Positions 24,254 to 36,227 of a stretch of DNA of 64,000 bases are shown here, one piece after another (position 1 is the first letter of the stretch; each line of letters opens with the position of its first letter). The stretch lies in contig NC_052351.1 of the NCBI RefSeq assembly GCF_009727055.1, forward strand, positions 5,658,183-5,722,182, read 5' to 3'. Position numbers and translations under genes: made by a program. Origin of the DNA: Benincasa hispida. Lineage: Eukaryota; Streptophyta; Magnoliopsida; Cucurbitales; Cucurbitaceae. The notes beneath the pieces are model-generated. The model did no database searches. It worked only from the letters and a program-made list of their open reading frames with translations, and was not told where the DNA came from.

Positions 24254-26251
24254 ATTGATATCAGGGCATGTTTAAGCACTCAATTAACGTTAATGTGAGT
24301 TTAAGGGGTGAAACTCTATAATTGCATATTTGGTTGACTGATATGATGGAAATTCAACTTTGGCATTAGATTTTTCTTTAATTATGAAGTTTAATTTATA
24401 ATTGTCTCTTGTTTGGTGAGCTTATATGTATGCTCTAGTGTCTTAATTTTATTGGAGTCATTAGAGTTGAAATTAGGCTGCAATTGAAGATCAAAGCAAG
24501 CGTGGTTGTGTTGCAGAAACCTGGAATCAAGCTTCTGCCTTGCAGTGTCACGACGCTACAAGGAGAGCGTTGCAACGTTGTTCATATTCAGCCCGAGGCG
24601 TTGCAACTAGGATGGAATGTCATAATGTTATTTATCCCAATCCAGAAAGGCACGCGTTCGTGAGCTAGTTCGTGCGAAGGATACCCAGTTTGACCAGTTT
24701 GGTCTTCATCCAGTTTGGTTCAGCAACATCTAGTTTGGTTCAACCTCAATTGGAGCATTTGGAGGCAGGTTCGAGCGGTTCGAGTCTGGTTTAGGTCTGA
24801 TCGAGTGGTTCATACCTCTTTTGAAGCTGTTTTTGGGTTGTTTTTGTAATAATTAGTTATTTTGCTTGTTTAGGATGCCAAAGTTGAACCATATTGGTGT
24901 TGTTTAAGTATTTTATGCATGTGATATATGTTATATTTAAACTAAACATGTTTGTGCATATAGTATGTCATTTAGACTTAAAATCTCACCATAGGAAAGC
25001 ATGTTGCATGCATAATATTATGTTATAAGGTAGTTATAATATATAGTATGTATGTTTGGGGTTTTTTAAAACCAATATAAGTGTTATGTTAATTTTGAAT
25101 GCTTTTGATGTATGTTATGGATGGATGGCATGTCTATTGTTTTAAAAATTGTTATAAAATCATATTCGACATTAAAATTCATAACAAATATTATTAGCAT
25201 GCTCACTTAGGTTAACAACTTGTTTTAATAGTTAAAATAGATCGTTATCTTATAAAATACGGTCACAAACTCAATCGGTTCATAATCCTGTCTAAGGCTG
25301 GAGGTATTTAAGTTGACGGTTTATATAACACCTACTACCTGGGGATTATAACCGAAATGTTGAGCGTTGTTAACCGGTTTTATGAGTTTGCGTGAGCAGT
25401 GTGAGGTTTAAAATTAGTTTAACACCTAGACATCGTAGGTTTAAATCCAAATATAACCGTTATACTTGAATAAATCATATAGACTTATGTTGTTTAAAAT
25501 TAGCCGGAATATACCTAAGTAAAAGAATACCTAAACATTTAGAATACTTTAGGGGGAGGTTAACAATATATACGATATATCGTTTTTAGCTTTCACGTCC
25601 CCAAGAGTTCACACTGTGAGATGCATGCTTGGCTTCGTGTCGCTTTTACCGCGATTACTCCATTTAGAAAGTGTTTGCATAGGTCGATATCAAGGTGAAT
25701 GGAAGAAGTAGTCCATAGTAAGTGGGTGAAGGAAATGTGTCAACATATCCTACGGTCTCCTCCATTAGTTTGAACTGTGAGATTCCTATGTTGCGTCTGC
25801 TTTCATTTTTAGGAAATACTAGCTAGTCGTGAACTGTAGTGATCCCTTTGGACGGTTGTAACATAGGATTCGGAACAACCCAAGCTTAAAAAAATGAATA
25901 GAGTTTTATGGTTTCATCTTGAACATTGTTTTCCAATTCAGGAGGCATGTTCATACCATTCTATAATATCTGAAAATGGCAAGTCACACTTATAAGAGAT
26001 ACTAAATGTTAGTAAAGTTCTTGACCGAAAACGGTAACCAAACAACTAAAGGAATAAGAGTTATTTTGGATATAGTATTTGGTAAAGATTGTCTTACTTC
26101 ACTGAAGGAGTATTTGACTGCCCTTCGGTAGCATCTATTCTAACTCACTAAAGTATCGTTGCAAATAAATAAAGAAATATGGGTACTTTATTATTTTTGC
26201 TAAAATTGGATTTAGATGCATAAGTTTATAGAATTTGTATATTTTTCAACA
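24254..26251 (+). mobile_element. Copia level-2 element: primer-binding site and untranslated leader
   Basis: The leader runs from the primer-binding site to the gag start. It has no coding potential. The section near 25610-25900 (AGTTCACACTGTGAGATGCATGC, AGTAAGTGGGTGAAGGAA, TGTCAACATATCCTACGGTC) resembles 30890-31060 in the level-3 element, which suggests the two elements belong to related families. Confidence 0.65.
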
Positions 26252-26889
26252 ATGTCAAACTCGATTATGCAATTTCTTACTTTCAACAAATTCAATGGAG
26301 AAGGTTACTCTAACTGGAAATTGAATATAAACACAATTCTAGTGGTTGACGACTTAAGGTTTGTTTTAACGGAGGAATGTCCTCTTCTTCCCAGTTCAAA
26401 TATTAACCGAAATGTTCAGAAAGTTTATGATAGATGAGTAAGGGCTAATGATAAGGTGAGAGCCTACATCTTGGCGAGCATATCCAATGTGCTCAATAAG
26501 AAACATGAAGCCTAGTGCTCATGAAATCATGGCTTCGTTGCAAGAGATGTTCGGGCAACCGTCATCTTCAGTATGACATGAGACTATAAAATATGTTTAT
26601 AACTCACACATGAAAGATGGGACCAATGTTAGAGAGCAAGTCCTAGACATGATGGTCCATTTTAATATTGCAAAAGCTCACGGGGCTATCATAGATGTGA
26701 CTACTCAAGTTAGTATGATCTTAGAGTCTCTTCTGAAGAGTTTCTTGACCTTCTAAACTAGTGTTGTAATGAATAAGATTAATTTAACCTAACTACTCTA
26801 TTAAACGAACTTCAGACTTACCAATCGATGATGAAATTAAAAGAAAGTGAAGCAAACATTGTTTCACAGAAAAAATTTCTGAAAAGATC
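26252..26889 (+). pseudogene. Copia level-2 gag fragment
   Basis: The frame opens at ATG 26252 with FNGEGYSNWK and DDLRFVLTEECP, the N-terminal gag of copia elements. It is stopped by a TGA at 26435 where related proteins have tryptophan, then continues (VRANDKVRAYILAS). More stops and frame changes follow. It is cut at about 26889 by the LTR of the level-3 element. The zinc knuckle, protease and integrase of this element are not found on the other side of the insertion. Confidence 0.75.
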
Positions 26890-28965
26890 TATTGGGATTG
26901 GTGTCCTAATTCTCCTAGAGTCTCGTAGTTTGTAATTTATACATATTGTTATGAATAAAGTAAGAGTTATTTTGTCTGGCATTTACTCATATTCAATAAA
27001 AAAAATCTCCATGGTTATTGTATGTAAATTTAAGCATATATATGAGATATACAAGTGGATCATGCCTTAAGTGATAACCTAAATAGGTCTGTAGTATAAG
27101 GATTAAGGAGGGATTCCTAATCCTAATAACACTATGGATACAACCTGCTTTGTAGAGGTTTGCAAATGTTGTGAACTACTACAGATGGTAGATCCTGACC
27201 ATTCATGTGGAGACATACGAGCGGGGGTGTCCTATACAAAGAGTTTGTATAAGACCAGACCACGAGATGATTCGTCTATGTATATAACGTTGTTGATACT
27301 GAAGACTTACATCTCACCTAAACAACCATAGGTGACATGACCTCAATCCTGAATGCTTTGGGAACTTCTGCCTTTGAGCGCGGTCCTTTAATTAGTACGC
27401 GTGAGAATGGCCAAATTGCCAACTCAACATGCCTACCTTTTTGGGGATTTGTCTGATTTGGGAGCTAGGAACTCAGTTACACAAAATGGAATTCACTCTT
27501 TCCCTAAAGAGGGGTAAGTAGATAGATTGCTCCCTTAAAGGCTAATTCCGGGGCTTGAACATAGTGGCCACAGCTTTTCTTTGGAAGAGAGGACTCAGTC
27601 ATAGTAGGACTATGACTTATGTTCATTAGATGGATCAGTGTTACTTAAGGAGTTAGATTTAACTATAGAGGCATAACAATTATTGGTCCAGCTGTACTTA
27701 CGAGCGATCTGTGAAGGGTTATCGCATTGTTGATTGGTTGATATGGGCACATAATATATCTGTAGTCATGAGAGTTCAGATGTTGGTCTTTAGTGGAGTG
27801 TCTGGTAGTTAACGGATGGTGGATCCCATGACTAAAGAGTTTAATCAGTTATTCACGTACCATTCGAGCTTCGAGCTACAGGTCCATAAGATCCCCTTGG
27901 TAGCTCAATGGATTTAAGTTGAGAATCAGTTATTAGTGTTGATTTGAAATGTTCAAAATGAAAAGAGGTAATTCGATTATATATGATATGATATGATCGG
28001 GGTGGTGTATAAGCTACATTAAGTGGAGGACTAATGTAAATAAGATTTACATTAAGGACCATGAAATAAAAAAATAGATGTGGTTTATATATTTCATGAG
28101 ATGAAATATTACAACTATAGGTTATAAATATACTATGATAAGTTGGTTATCATATATATTTATAATTATATTAATTATTGGGTAATTATCTCTTTTTCTC
28201 TAATAACCAATTGAGCGGAAGATTATTGGTAGTTTCATGGTAACCGTGAGATAAAAGGAAAAATGTTTTCCTAAATTTAGTAGTTGATGAATTGAGAGTT
28301 TCTATTCTCAAAAGTTACTCATGGTTGGCTATCAAGTAAATACGATTTACTAAACGACAGTTGAAGAGAAACTAGACGATTATGGAGTGGTTCTATACGA
28401 TAGTCACTCAGCCGGCCGATTAGCTAAACGATCGTGGAGCTTTTGCTAAACGATCGCGGAGCTTCTTCTAAACAATTGGGCATCGTCTATACGATAGACC
28501 TTCTCATCTCCCACTTGCTCAATTGTTTACACGATTGTTCTTCCTCCAGTCTCGTCCTCTAACCAAGTCCACACAGAGCCCCCACTTCTAGATTCTCACA
28601 CTGAGGATACCAAGGTAGCCATTGTGGTGGTGTCGTACTCAACTCGACATAGTCGAGGTTATTGGAGGTCGTTCACTGTGTTCGTGGTCGCATTGATCGT
28701 GCAGTGTAGCGGTCGTAGTGTTCGAGCATTCGTGATTGTCGTCTTGATGTGAACGAGCGTTTGTGATCAAGGTTGTTCAAGATGAGTCTTCAAAGGTATG
28801 TATATTCTTTTTCCCTTGATCTTATAGAAAGCATGCTGTAAATTCATTTTGGTGCATAGCCTGTATGTTTTAATTTGTGGAATGTAATTATGTATGTTCA
28901 AATACGATTGAAATTTGGAATGACCATTCTGCTGCTCATGGAAATCCTCATGTCCAATTTCCTTT
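26890..28965 (+). mobile_element. Copia level-3 element: 5' LTR
   Basis: It starts TATTGGGATTGGTGTCC (first bases probably mutated from TGTTGGG) and ends just before the primer-binding site TTGGTATCAGAGC near 28968-28980. It shares its first roughly 800 bp with 31879-32692, for example GTCTCGTAGTTTGTAA, CAAGTGGATCATG and ACTTACATCTCACCTAAAC. The part from 28370 to 28500 contains repeated CTAAACGATCG-like words. Confidence 0.75.
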
Positions 28966-31540
28966 AATTGGTATCAGAGCTAGGTTGTTCTAATATTTCA
29001 AATTTCACTTCTGTTTTGAACTTATTTTACAGTCGTGTTGGGTTTTTGCATTACATTTAATTGTTAAATGCGTTTGTGGATGGGGTTAATGAATGTTTAC
29101 GGGTTAATTGCCTCTGTTTAAAGCTTTCTTTAAATTACAAAGTGTTAATTTGTAAGGGCCCCTGTGTTTTTGGGCATAATTTACTAGCAATCGAGTCTGT
29201 AATTCAAAGTGTTTGAGTTAGTCGAGTCGTTCATGATGAAGTTTCAAAGCATGGAAATGCAGTTCTCAGCAAAGAAGAAGATCAAGAGTTGGTCGTGTCA
29301 TGTAGTCTCACGTAAACGATCGTTGGGATTTATCTAAACAATCGTGTAGAATTTTCTTTTCAATCGTGTAGTATTTACTAAATGATGGGGTAAATCATTT
29401 ACTCTATCGCATAGCGTTGGTTGCCCGATCGCGAAGACGCTGGAGGTAGATGATCATAGTAGAAGCATATGATGCTCATCATTTAGAAAAAGCCGCGCAC
29501 TAAACAATCGTGTAGTTAGCATGCTCATCGTATGGTCATTGACTACACGATCATGCGGTATACGAGACGAAGGAGCTCACTCAGTGATCGTTTAGACGAT
29601 CGTATTTCATCAAATCGTAGTCATTTAGACGATCATATAAGGCTTGTGTTGCGGAGCACGCTGCACAATCACGTACCTCGTGCCTCATCGCATAGTAAAA
29701 GGTACACGATCCTTGCTAAACGATTGTTTAGCTCTGGAAGCATAGGTAAATGATTAAGTAAATCGTTTGTTCATTTGTATAGACGATCACGAGGTGTTTT
29801 GGAACACGATCAGTGGAGACACAGACTTCAATCGGACAATTCAAGACCCGGTTCGCCTATTTGAATCGGAGACTCTTTGTTTTTGTAATAGTTAGCTTTA
29901 GATTTGAGGATTTTGAGGCAATTTTTCCCGGTTCATCAACAATTGTTTATTATACATGAGATGTATGTAGTTTATATGGCAAAGTGTTTGACATATAGAT
30001 TTGAAACTCACCTTAGGTTGTGTAATCATTCATGTATCATGTATTATAAGTGTTATAATATGGCATGATGAAATTACAAGAAAGCATGCGCATGCATCAT
30101 GAAATCTAAGAGTTATATTTATGCATGCAGTGGGCATATTCATGTATCATCTTTATATTGTAAGCGCTATAGTATAAGGGTGAATGAAAGCATGTTTTGC
30201 TCGGTTTGTTGCTTGTTTGTATAAGTGTTATATAAAAATGTAGCAATGAATGAACAATACATAAAGCATGACACTTAAGCTGTTTATAAGCGTTATGATT
30301 GTATGTGTTTGATTTGCGTTGTGGTTGTTTTTGGTTGTTTTTGTTATAGGTGTTATAATAGAAATTAGAACTAAAATCGATAAGAAAGAGTTGCATGCGA
30401 ACTTAGGGTGAACTAATGTTTTAAAAGGGTTTTAAAATTGGATTGAGATAGACCTCAGTTCAAGATTCTAATGGGATTAACAACCTAGTTTAATCTTTTT
30501 TAATCGGTTTAATAAGATTAAATTGATTGGCATAAAAGATTAAAATTGTATTAAATCTATCTATAAGGAACCTTTTGTCTAAGGAGGGTTCTGTCTAGGT
30601 TGGGGTACTTAAGCTGACGAAAACGGAACACCCCTACCTGGGAACCTACCTGGAAAGGTGAATTAGATAGATTTTCTGCATGCATACGACAGTTGGTCAA
30701 AGAATCCATTAAAGAGTTTAATGGATGATGATCAAAAGTTGTTTAAATATCCAAGGTAAAAGTTACTCTTGGGCAAACCTAAAAAGTCACTTAGTTAAAA
30801 TTCTTAATCGTGTTTTTTCTAAGTAAACTAAACCCTAAGTTATAAAATACTCCATGGGAGGAAGAGATGTATCTGATATGTCAATGATTCCACTCACGTT
30901 CTGAATGTTCAAACCGTGAGATTCATGCTTGGCCCCTTCAAATGGTATTTGCATGAGTCAATATCAAAGTGGACGGAGAGAATGTTTATAGTAAGGTGGG
31001 TGAAGGGTGTGTGTCAACACGTCCTATCGTCTTTGTCATTGGTTCACACCGTGAGATCATTATGTACTCCCTTGTGGCGCCCTGGGAACATCCCCCTTCA
31101 GATGGGTTTTGTGCAGTTGGTCAAGATCAGAGTGAACTCTAAAAATGGATAGGGTCGCTTTAGGTTTTGCCTCAATCGGATTTTTTCTCTTCGGATTGGC
31201 TGCTAGGGACAGATCTCTAGGGCCTAAAATGGCAGATCACACTTACGGGAAATTGTTAAGCAAGTTAATGATTTCTTGACCAAATCAATGATAGCTAGTC
31301 ATTATAGAAACAAGAGTTGTTCTGGTATTAATGACTAGTTGAGAATTTCTCAATTCAGAGTAGGGATAATTGACCTCCCCTCTGCGGCTTTTGTCCTAAA
31401 CCTTTGAAGCGTCATTACGAAACTAGATGTCACATGGGGTTCATGTTAGTTTTACTAAACCTTATTGGATGTTGTATGTTTTTTAACCAGGTATTTGCTT
31501 AAAACCTAACATAGGTCAATGTATTTTTGTTTTTAGTAAC
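28966..31540 (+). mobile_element. Copia level-3 element: primer-binding site and leader
   Basis: It begins with ATTGGTATCAGAGCTAGG, complementary in type to initiator Met tRNA. The leader is non-coding. Between about 29300 and 29800 it has a dense series of TAAACGATCG, TAGACGATCG and AACAATCGTG words. From 29940 to 30420 it has many ATAAGTGTTATA and GCATG words. The short open frames here do not resemble any protein. Confidence 0.6.
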
Positions 31541-31878
31541 ATGTATGTTTTTTCGTTTAATGCCTCTAATTTGGCCGGTTACATACAGTGGAAAGAGTTG
31601 TGTAAAACATATTTCATGGTAAACGACCTCGAATTTATCATGGTTGAAGACTATCCTCAAGTCCCGACCCTTGATGCACCGCGAAGTGTTCATAATGCAC
31701 ATGAGGTGTAGATGAAGGCTAATTCATTAGCCTGACTTCACATTTTGGCTAGCATACTTGATGTTTTGGCCAAAAGTGTTGAAAACATGGTCATAGCACG
31801 TGATATCATGGACTCGTTGCAAGATTTGTTTGAACGTCAGTTCTTACATTTCGAGCACAAAGGGATGGATGACAAAAT
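31541..31878 (+). pseudogene. Copia level-3 gag fragment
   Basis: The frame from ATG 31541 reads FNASNLAGYIQWKELC and NDLEFIMVEDYPQVP, homologous in layout to the level-2 gag. It has TAG where related proteins have tryptophan, then a TGA, and ends after about 110 codons where an LTR begins. All of pol is missing. Confidence 0.7.
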
Positions 31879-32692
31879 TGTTAGGGTTGATGCCCTAAAG
31901 TCTCGTGTCCTGTAGTTTGTAAACAATTTGTACGAATGCTTGTATTGTATAATATATGATATTTTACTTCACATCTTGTATTTTGCTCATATGCATGTTT
32001 TATTTGCTTTACCACAAATCAATAAACATAAAATCCTTAGTTATCTGTATGTGACTCAAGCATGTATGTGGTCACATACAAGTGGATCATGTCTTGAGTG
32101 ATAACCAAAATGGTCTGTAGTATATGGATATAAGAGGGAAACCTTATCCTGGTAACACTACGAATGCGGCCCGCTTTGTGGAATGGTCACAAGTGTTGTG
32201 ACTTGTCACAAATGGTCTGATCCTGATCGTTCGTGTTGGGGACATACGAACGGGGGCGTCCTATACAAAGAGTTTGTATAAGACCTGACCACGAAGTGTC
32301 AACATCTTGTTATATAACACCGTTCATGACGAAGGCCTGTCTCTTATACACATCTAGATGTGTATAAGAGACAGGACTTACATCTCACCTAAACGACCAT
32401 AGTTGAACGACTTCAATCCTGAGTGAGTTGGGAACTCCTGCCATTGAGGGTGGTCCTTTGATTTGTATGGGTAAGGACGGCCAGGTCGCCGATTCAAACC
32501 TACCATTTTGGGGATTCGTCTGATTTGGGAGCTGGGAACTCAGCTACACAAGATGTAATTCACTCCTTCCCCAAGGGAGGGGTAAGTAGATAGATAGCTC
32601 CCTTAAGGGCTGATTCCAAGGCTTGAACGATGTGGCGTCACACAGATGTTCACACATAGTTTGTCTATGTTGTATTGTTCATTAGAGAAATC
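31879..32692 (+). mobile_element. Copia level-3 element: 3'-truncated second LTR
   Basis: It starts TGTTAGGGTTGATGCCC and follows the order of the LTR at 26890 for about 800 bp, then stops near 32692 where level-2 pol resumes. There is no polypurine tract before it. It also contains an adapter artefact at 32337-32374. Confidence 0.7.
32337..32374. other. Sequencing-adapter artefact (Nextera mate-pair junction)
   Basis: This 38-bp palindrome is identical to that at 14311-14348: CTGTCTCTTATACACATCT plus its reverse complement. It interrupts LTR sequence that is continuous in the paralogous LTR near 27296 (GAAGACTTACATCTCACC). Confidence 0.95.
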
Positions 32693-34160
32693 AATGGACG
32701 TGGAAATGAAGTCAATGTACTTCAATTCTGTCTAGGAACTTGTAGATCAACCACATGGAGTTAAACCTATAGGTAGTAAATGGATCTACAAGAGAAAGTG
32801 ATACTAAATTGGCATGGTGCAAACCTATAAAGGCGGACTCGTGGCAAAAGGTTTTATCTAAAGAGGGGCTAGACTATGAAGAAACCTTTTTCTCCTAATG
32901 CCATGTTTAAATCAATAAGAATACTTCTATCCATTGCCGCATATTATGACAATGAAATATGGCAAATGGATGTCAAGATAGCCTTCTTAAATGACTATCT
33001 TGATGAAAGTATTTACATGTCTCAACCAGAAGGGTTCATTGAACAAGGTCAAGAACAAAAGATAAGCTTAAAAGATCCATTTATGGGTTAAAACAAGTTT
33101 TTAGATCCTGGAATATAAGATGTGATATTGTGATCAAGTCTTATGGCTTTTAACAGAATGTTGACGAATCTTGTGTACACAAGAAAATGGTCAATAAAAC
33201 TGTAGCTTTCCTAATCCTTTATGTTGATGATATCTTGCTCATTGGGAATGAGACAAGTTATTTTGCTGACGTAAAGAGATGGTTAGCATCACAATTCCAA
33301 ATGAAATATTTAGAAGATGCACAGTGCATTCTTGGGATCAAAATAGTTCGAAATCGCAAGAATCGAATGCTAGCCCATCTCAAGCATCTTTATTGACAAA
33401 ATGTTGTCAAGGTATAATATGCAAAATTCCAAAAATGGTATGTTATCTTTATCAAAGGAATAGTGTCCTAAGACGTCTCAAGAAGTTGAGGAAATGAAAA
33501 GAATTCCATATGCTTCAGCAATTGGGAGTCTAATGTATGTTATGTTGTGTACACGTCCTGATATATGCTTTGTAGTAGGAATCGTCAGCCGATTCTAATA
33601 TATCCTTGGACACGGTCATTGGACTACTGTCAAGAACATCCTCAAGTATCTTTGAAGAACGAAGAACTACATACTTATGTATAGGCCTAAGAATTTGATC
33701 CTTACGAGATGCACTGATTATGATTTTCAGATTGATGTAAATTCTAGGAAATCTACTTCAAAATCAGTTTTTACTCTTAATGGAGGAGTTATAGTCTGGA
33801 GAAGCATCAAACAGAGTTGTATAGTTGACTCCACAATGGAAGCAAAATATGTAGCTGCATGCGAAGCAGCTAAAGAAACAATGTAGTTGCACAAGTTCTT
33901 GATAGATTTGGAAGTAGTTCCAAATATGCATCTGCCCATTACTTTGTATTGCGACAATAGCAAAGTAGTTACCAATTCCAAGGAACCAAGAAGTCACAAA
34001 CGTGGAAAACACATCGAAAGAAAGTACCATCTTATCAGGGAGATAGTACACCAAGGAGACGTGATAGTCACGAAGATAGCCTCAAAAGATAACCTTGTTA
34101 ATCCGTTTACGAAGGCCCTCTCGACTAAAGTGTTCGAGGGCCACCTAGTCAGACTATGAC
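32693..34160 (+). pseudogene. Copia level-2 reverse transcriptase and RNase H remnant
   Basis: Several frames together show the C-terminal half of copia pol. Reverse transcriptase pieces include GSKWIYKRK, EIWQMDVKIAFLND, IYMSQPEGFIEQGQ and LILYVDDILLIGNE, with the catalytic YVDD intact. RNase H pieces follow: STSKSVFTLNGGVIVWRS, STMEAKYVAACEA, LYCDNSKVV and HIERKYHLIRE, ending near 34159. Frameshifts and stops (for example TAG at 33884) separate them. Integrase and protease are absent. Confidence 0.85.
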
Positions 34161-34314
34161 TACGAGCATCATAATCTAGGGCAAGTGGGATTAGGACTCT
34201 CGACTCAAGTATTTGATGCCTTAGTTTATTGCATTTTCTCTCTATTTTTCTCAACATTATAAAACATTATGCTTGTATGTTTTCCTCACTAGAGTATTAG
34301 TCCAAGTGGGAGAT
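34161..34314 (+). mobile_element. Copia level-2 3' untranslated region and polypurine tract
   Basis: A short non-coding stretch ends in CCAAGTGGGAGAT directly before the LTR start TGTTGGG, the standard place and composition of a copia polypurine tract. Confidence 0.7.
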
Positions 34315-36227
34315 TGTTGGGAATGTCCTAAAACTCACAATTCGTAAATATTGTTAACATATTCTATTTTTGAATAAAAATATTATTGAGTATTTTATTC
34401 AATAAATTGTTTTTAATATTGTATTCTGTTATAAAAATCCAATAAACGAATCCATGACTATAAATATGAATACTTTAACTTTATGTGGCAACATAAAAGA
34501 GGATCAAGTTTTAGTATATAACCAAAATGGTCTATAAGTATATGGATGCGATTGGGTACCTCATCTTGGTGACACTATCGGATGCGACCTATTTTGTATA
34601 CTGATACAAATGATGTGATCCCAAAATCATTTATGTGGAGACATGTGAATGGGGCATCCTATGCAATGAGTTTGCATAAAGTCGGACTTCAAAATAGTCA
34701 TTTTTTTCTTTATAACGACCGTTATTGTTAAAACTGACTATTTCAAAACTCACACACCTAAGGTAACTTGATCTTAATCCTAAGCTAACTATGAACTCAT
34801 GTTTATTCGGAATTATCTTTTTATTTGCATAGGTGAAAGTAGTCCAACAACACTGCTCAATAAACCTCCCATTTTGAGAATAAGACTGGATAGATAGCTG
34901 GGGACATAGTTCTGCAAGATGGAATTCACTCCCACCCGACTTAGGGTTAGCAGATAGGTTGTTCTCTTAAGCACTGATTCCTAGTCTTAAACAATGGGGT
35001 CTCGCCCTCTCATGATTGAGAGGGATGTGATTTATAAGTTGGATTATAAACCAAATTGTTCAATAGAGGATCAGTGTGAGCTTAAAAAGTAAGATGTATT
35101 TGTAGGGGTAAAACGATAATTTTGACCTAGATGTAAATACAAACGACATGTGAAGGATCGACTTACTGATCATGGTTAAAATGGATAGAAATATATCTAG
35201 AGTGAGGAGATTGCAATTATCGAGCTACAGTGGTGTGTCTCGAAGTTAACGAACATTGATTAAATTCGATTTAAAGAGTTTAGCCAAATAATCTCAAATC
35301 GTTGGAGCTCATGATCTGTAGATCCATAAGATCCCTCTACTAGCTCTTAAAACGATCTTGGATTAGTGAATTGAGCAGATTTGAAATGTTCAAACTGACA
35401 TTAGGGTTTTGAATTTGAATTCAATTTAGGGTTTGGTTAATTATATTAGATATAATTGACGAAATTGGAGAGTTCGAAAATATTTAAATAATGATTTAAA
35501 TATTTGATGAGGTGAAATATAATATTTTATATTTTTTATTAAATTTAATTAATTAATTTAGTTTAATTAATTATCCAATTTAATTATTGGCAATTTGATT
35601 AATTGAAATTTTTTGAAAATTCAATATTAATAAAAGTTCGTTTAGATTTTGATTTTTGAAAAATCAAAATTAAGTTTTAGAATTAATCATATCTTATAAA
35701 ATTAAATTGGATTTAAATTTTTTTTAAAAAAAAAAGAAAAAGAAAAGAGAAATGGAAAAATCCAAGTTTGGATTTTTCCACTCAAATTCCACCTCATACT
35801 ACTTCAATTTCAATGAAAATTGTAGTGGCATCAGCCTTGCAAGCTGAAGTGCATGGTCTTCATTTATAAATTGAAGTGTTGGACTTCAATTTGAGATCGA
35901 TGCAAGTGAATTGGTTGTTGAAATTTTGTATAAATTTTTCCTCTCCAAACCCTCATCCATCTCAACTTTATTGGCCTCAATTTAGTGTTTCCACCACACA
36001 TTCCAAGCTTGAGAATAGTAGAGAATGTCTCTGTGGTGGTCCATTGCAAATTTGAAGTCTCAATTCGTGGAGTAAAATTGTGTTTGAAGAGATTCATCAA
36101 ATGTTATAGTTCTTGAAACTCTTTCTCTGAGATTTTGTTTCAATGCATGTTTATAAATTCAAATTAAGTGTAATTAGAGTGCTTATTAATTCTAATTTAT
36201 TCCGCTGCATGTTAGTTTACTCTATCA
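34315..36227 (+). mobile_element. Copia level-2 element: 3' LTR
   Basis: It starts TGTTGGGAATGTCC and ends ACTCTATCA, 1,913 bp, matching the 5' LTR at 22332-24253. It is followed by GTATG (36228-36232), identical to the five bases before the 5' LTR, so this LTR pair bounds one insertion. Confidence 0.9.
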
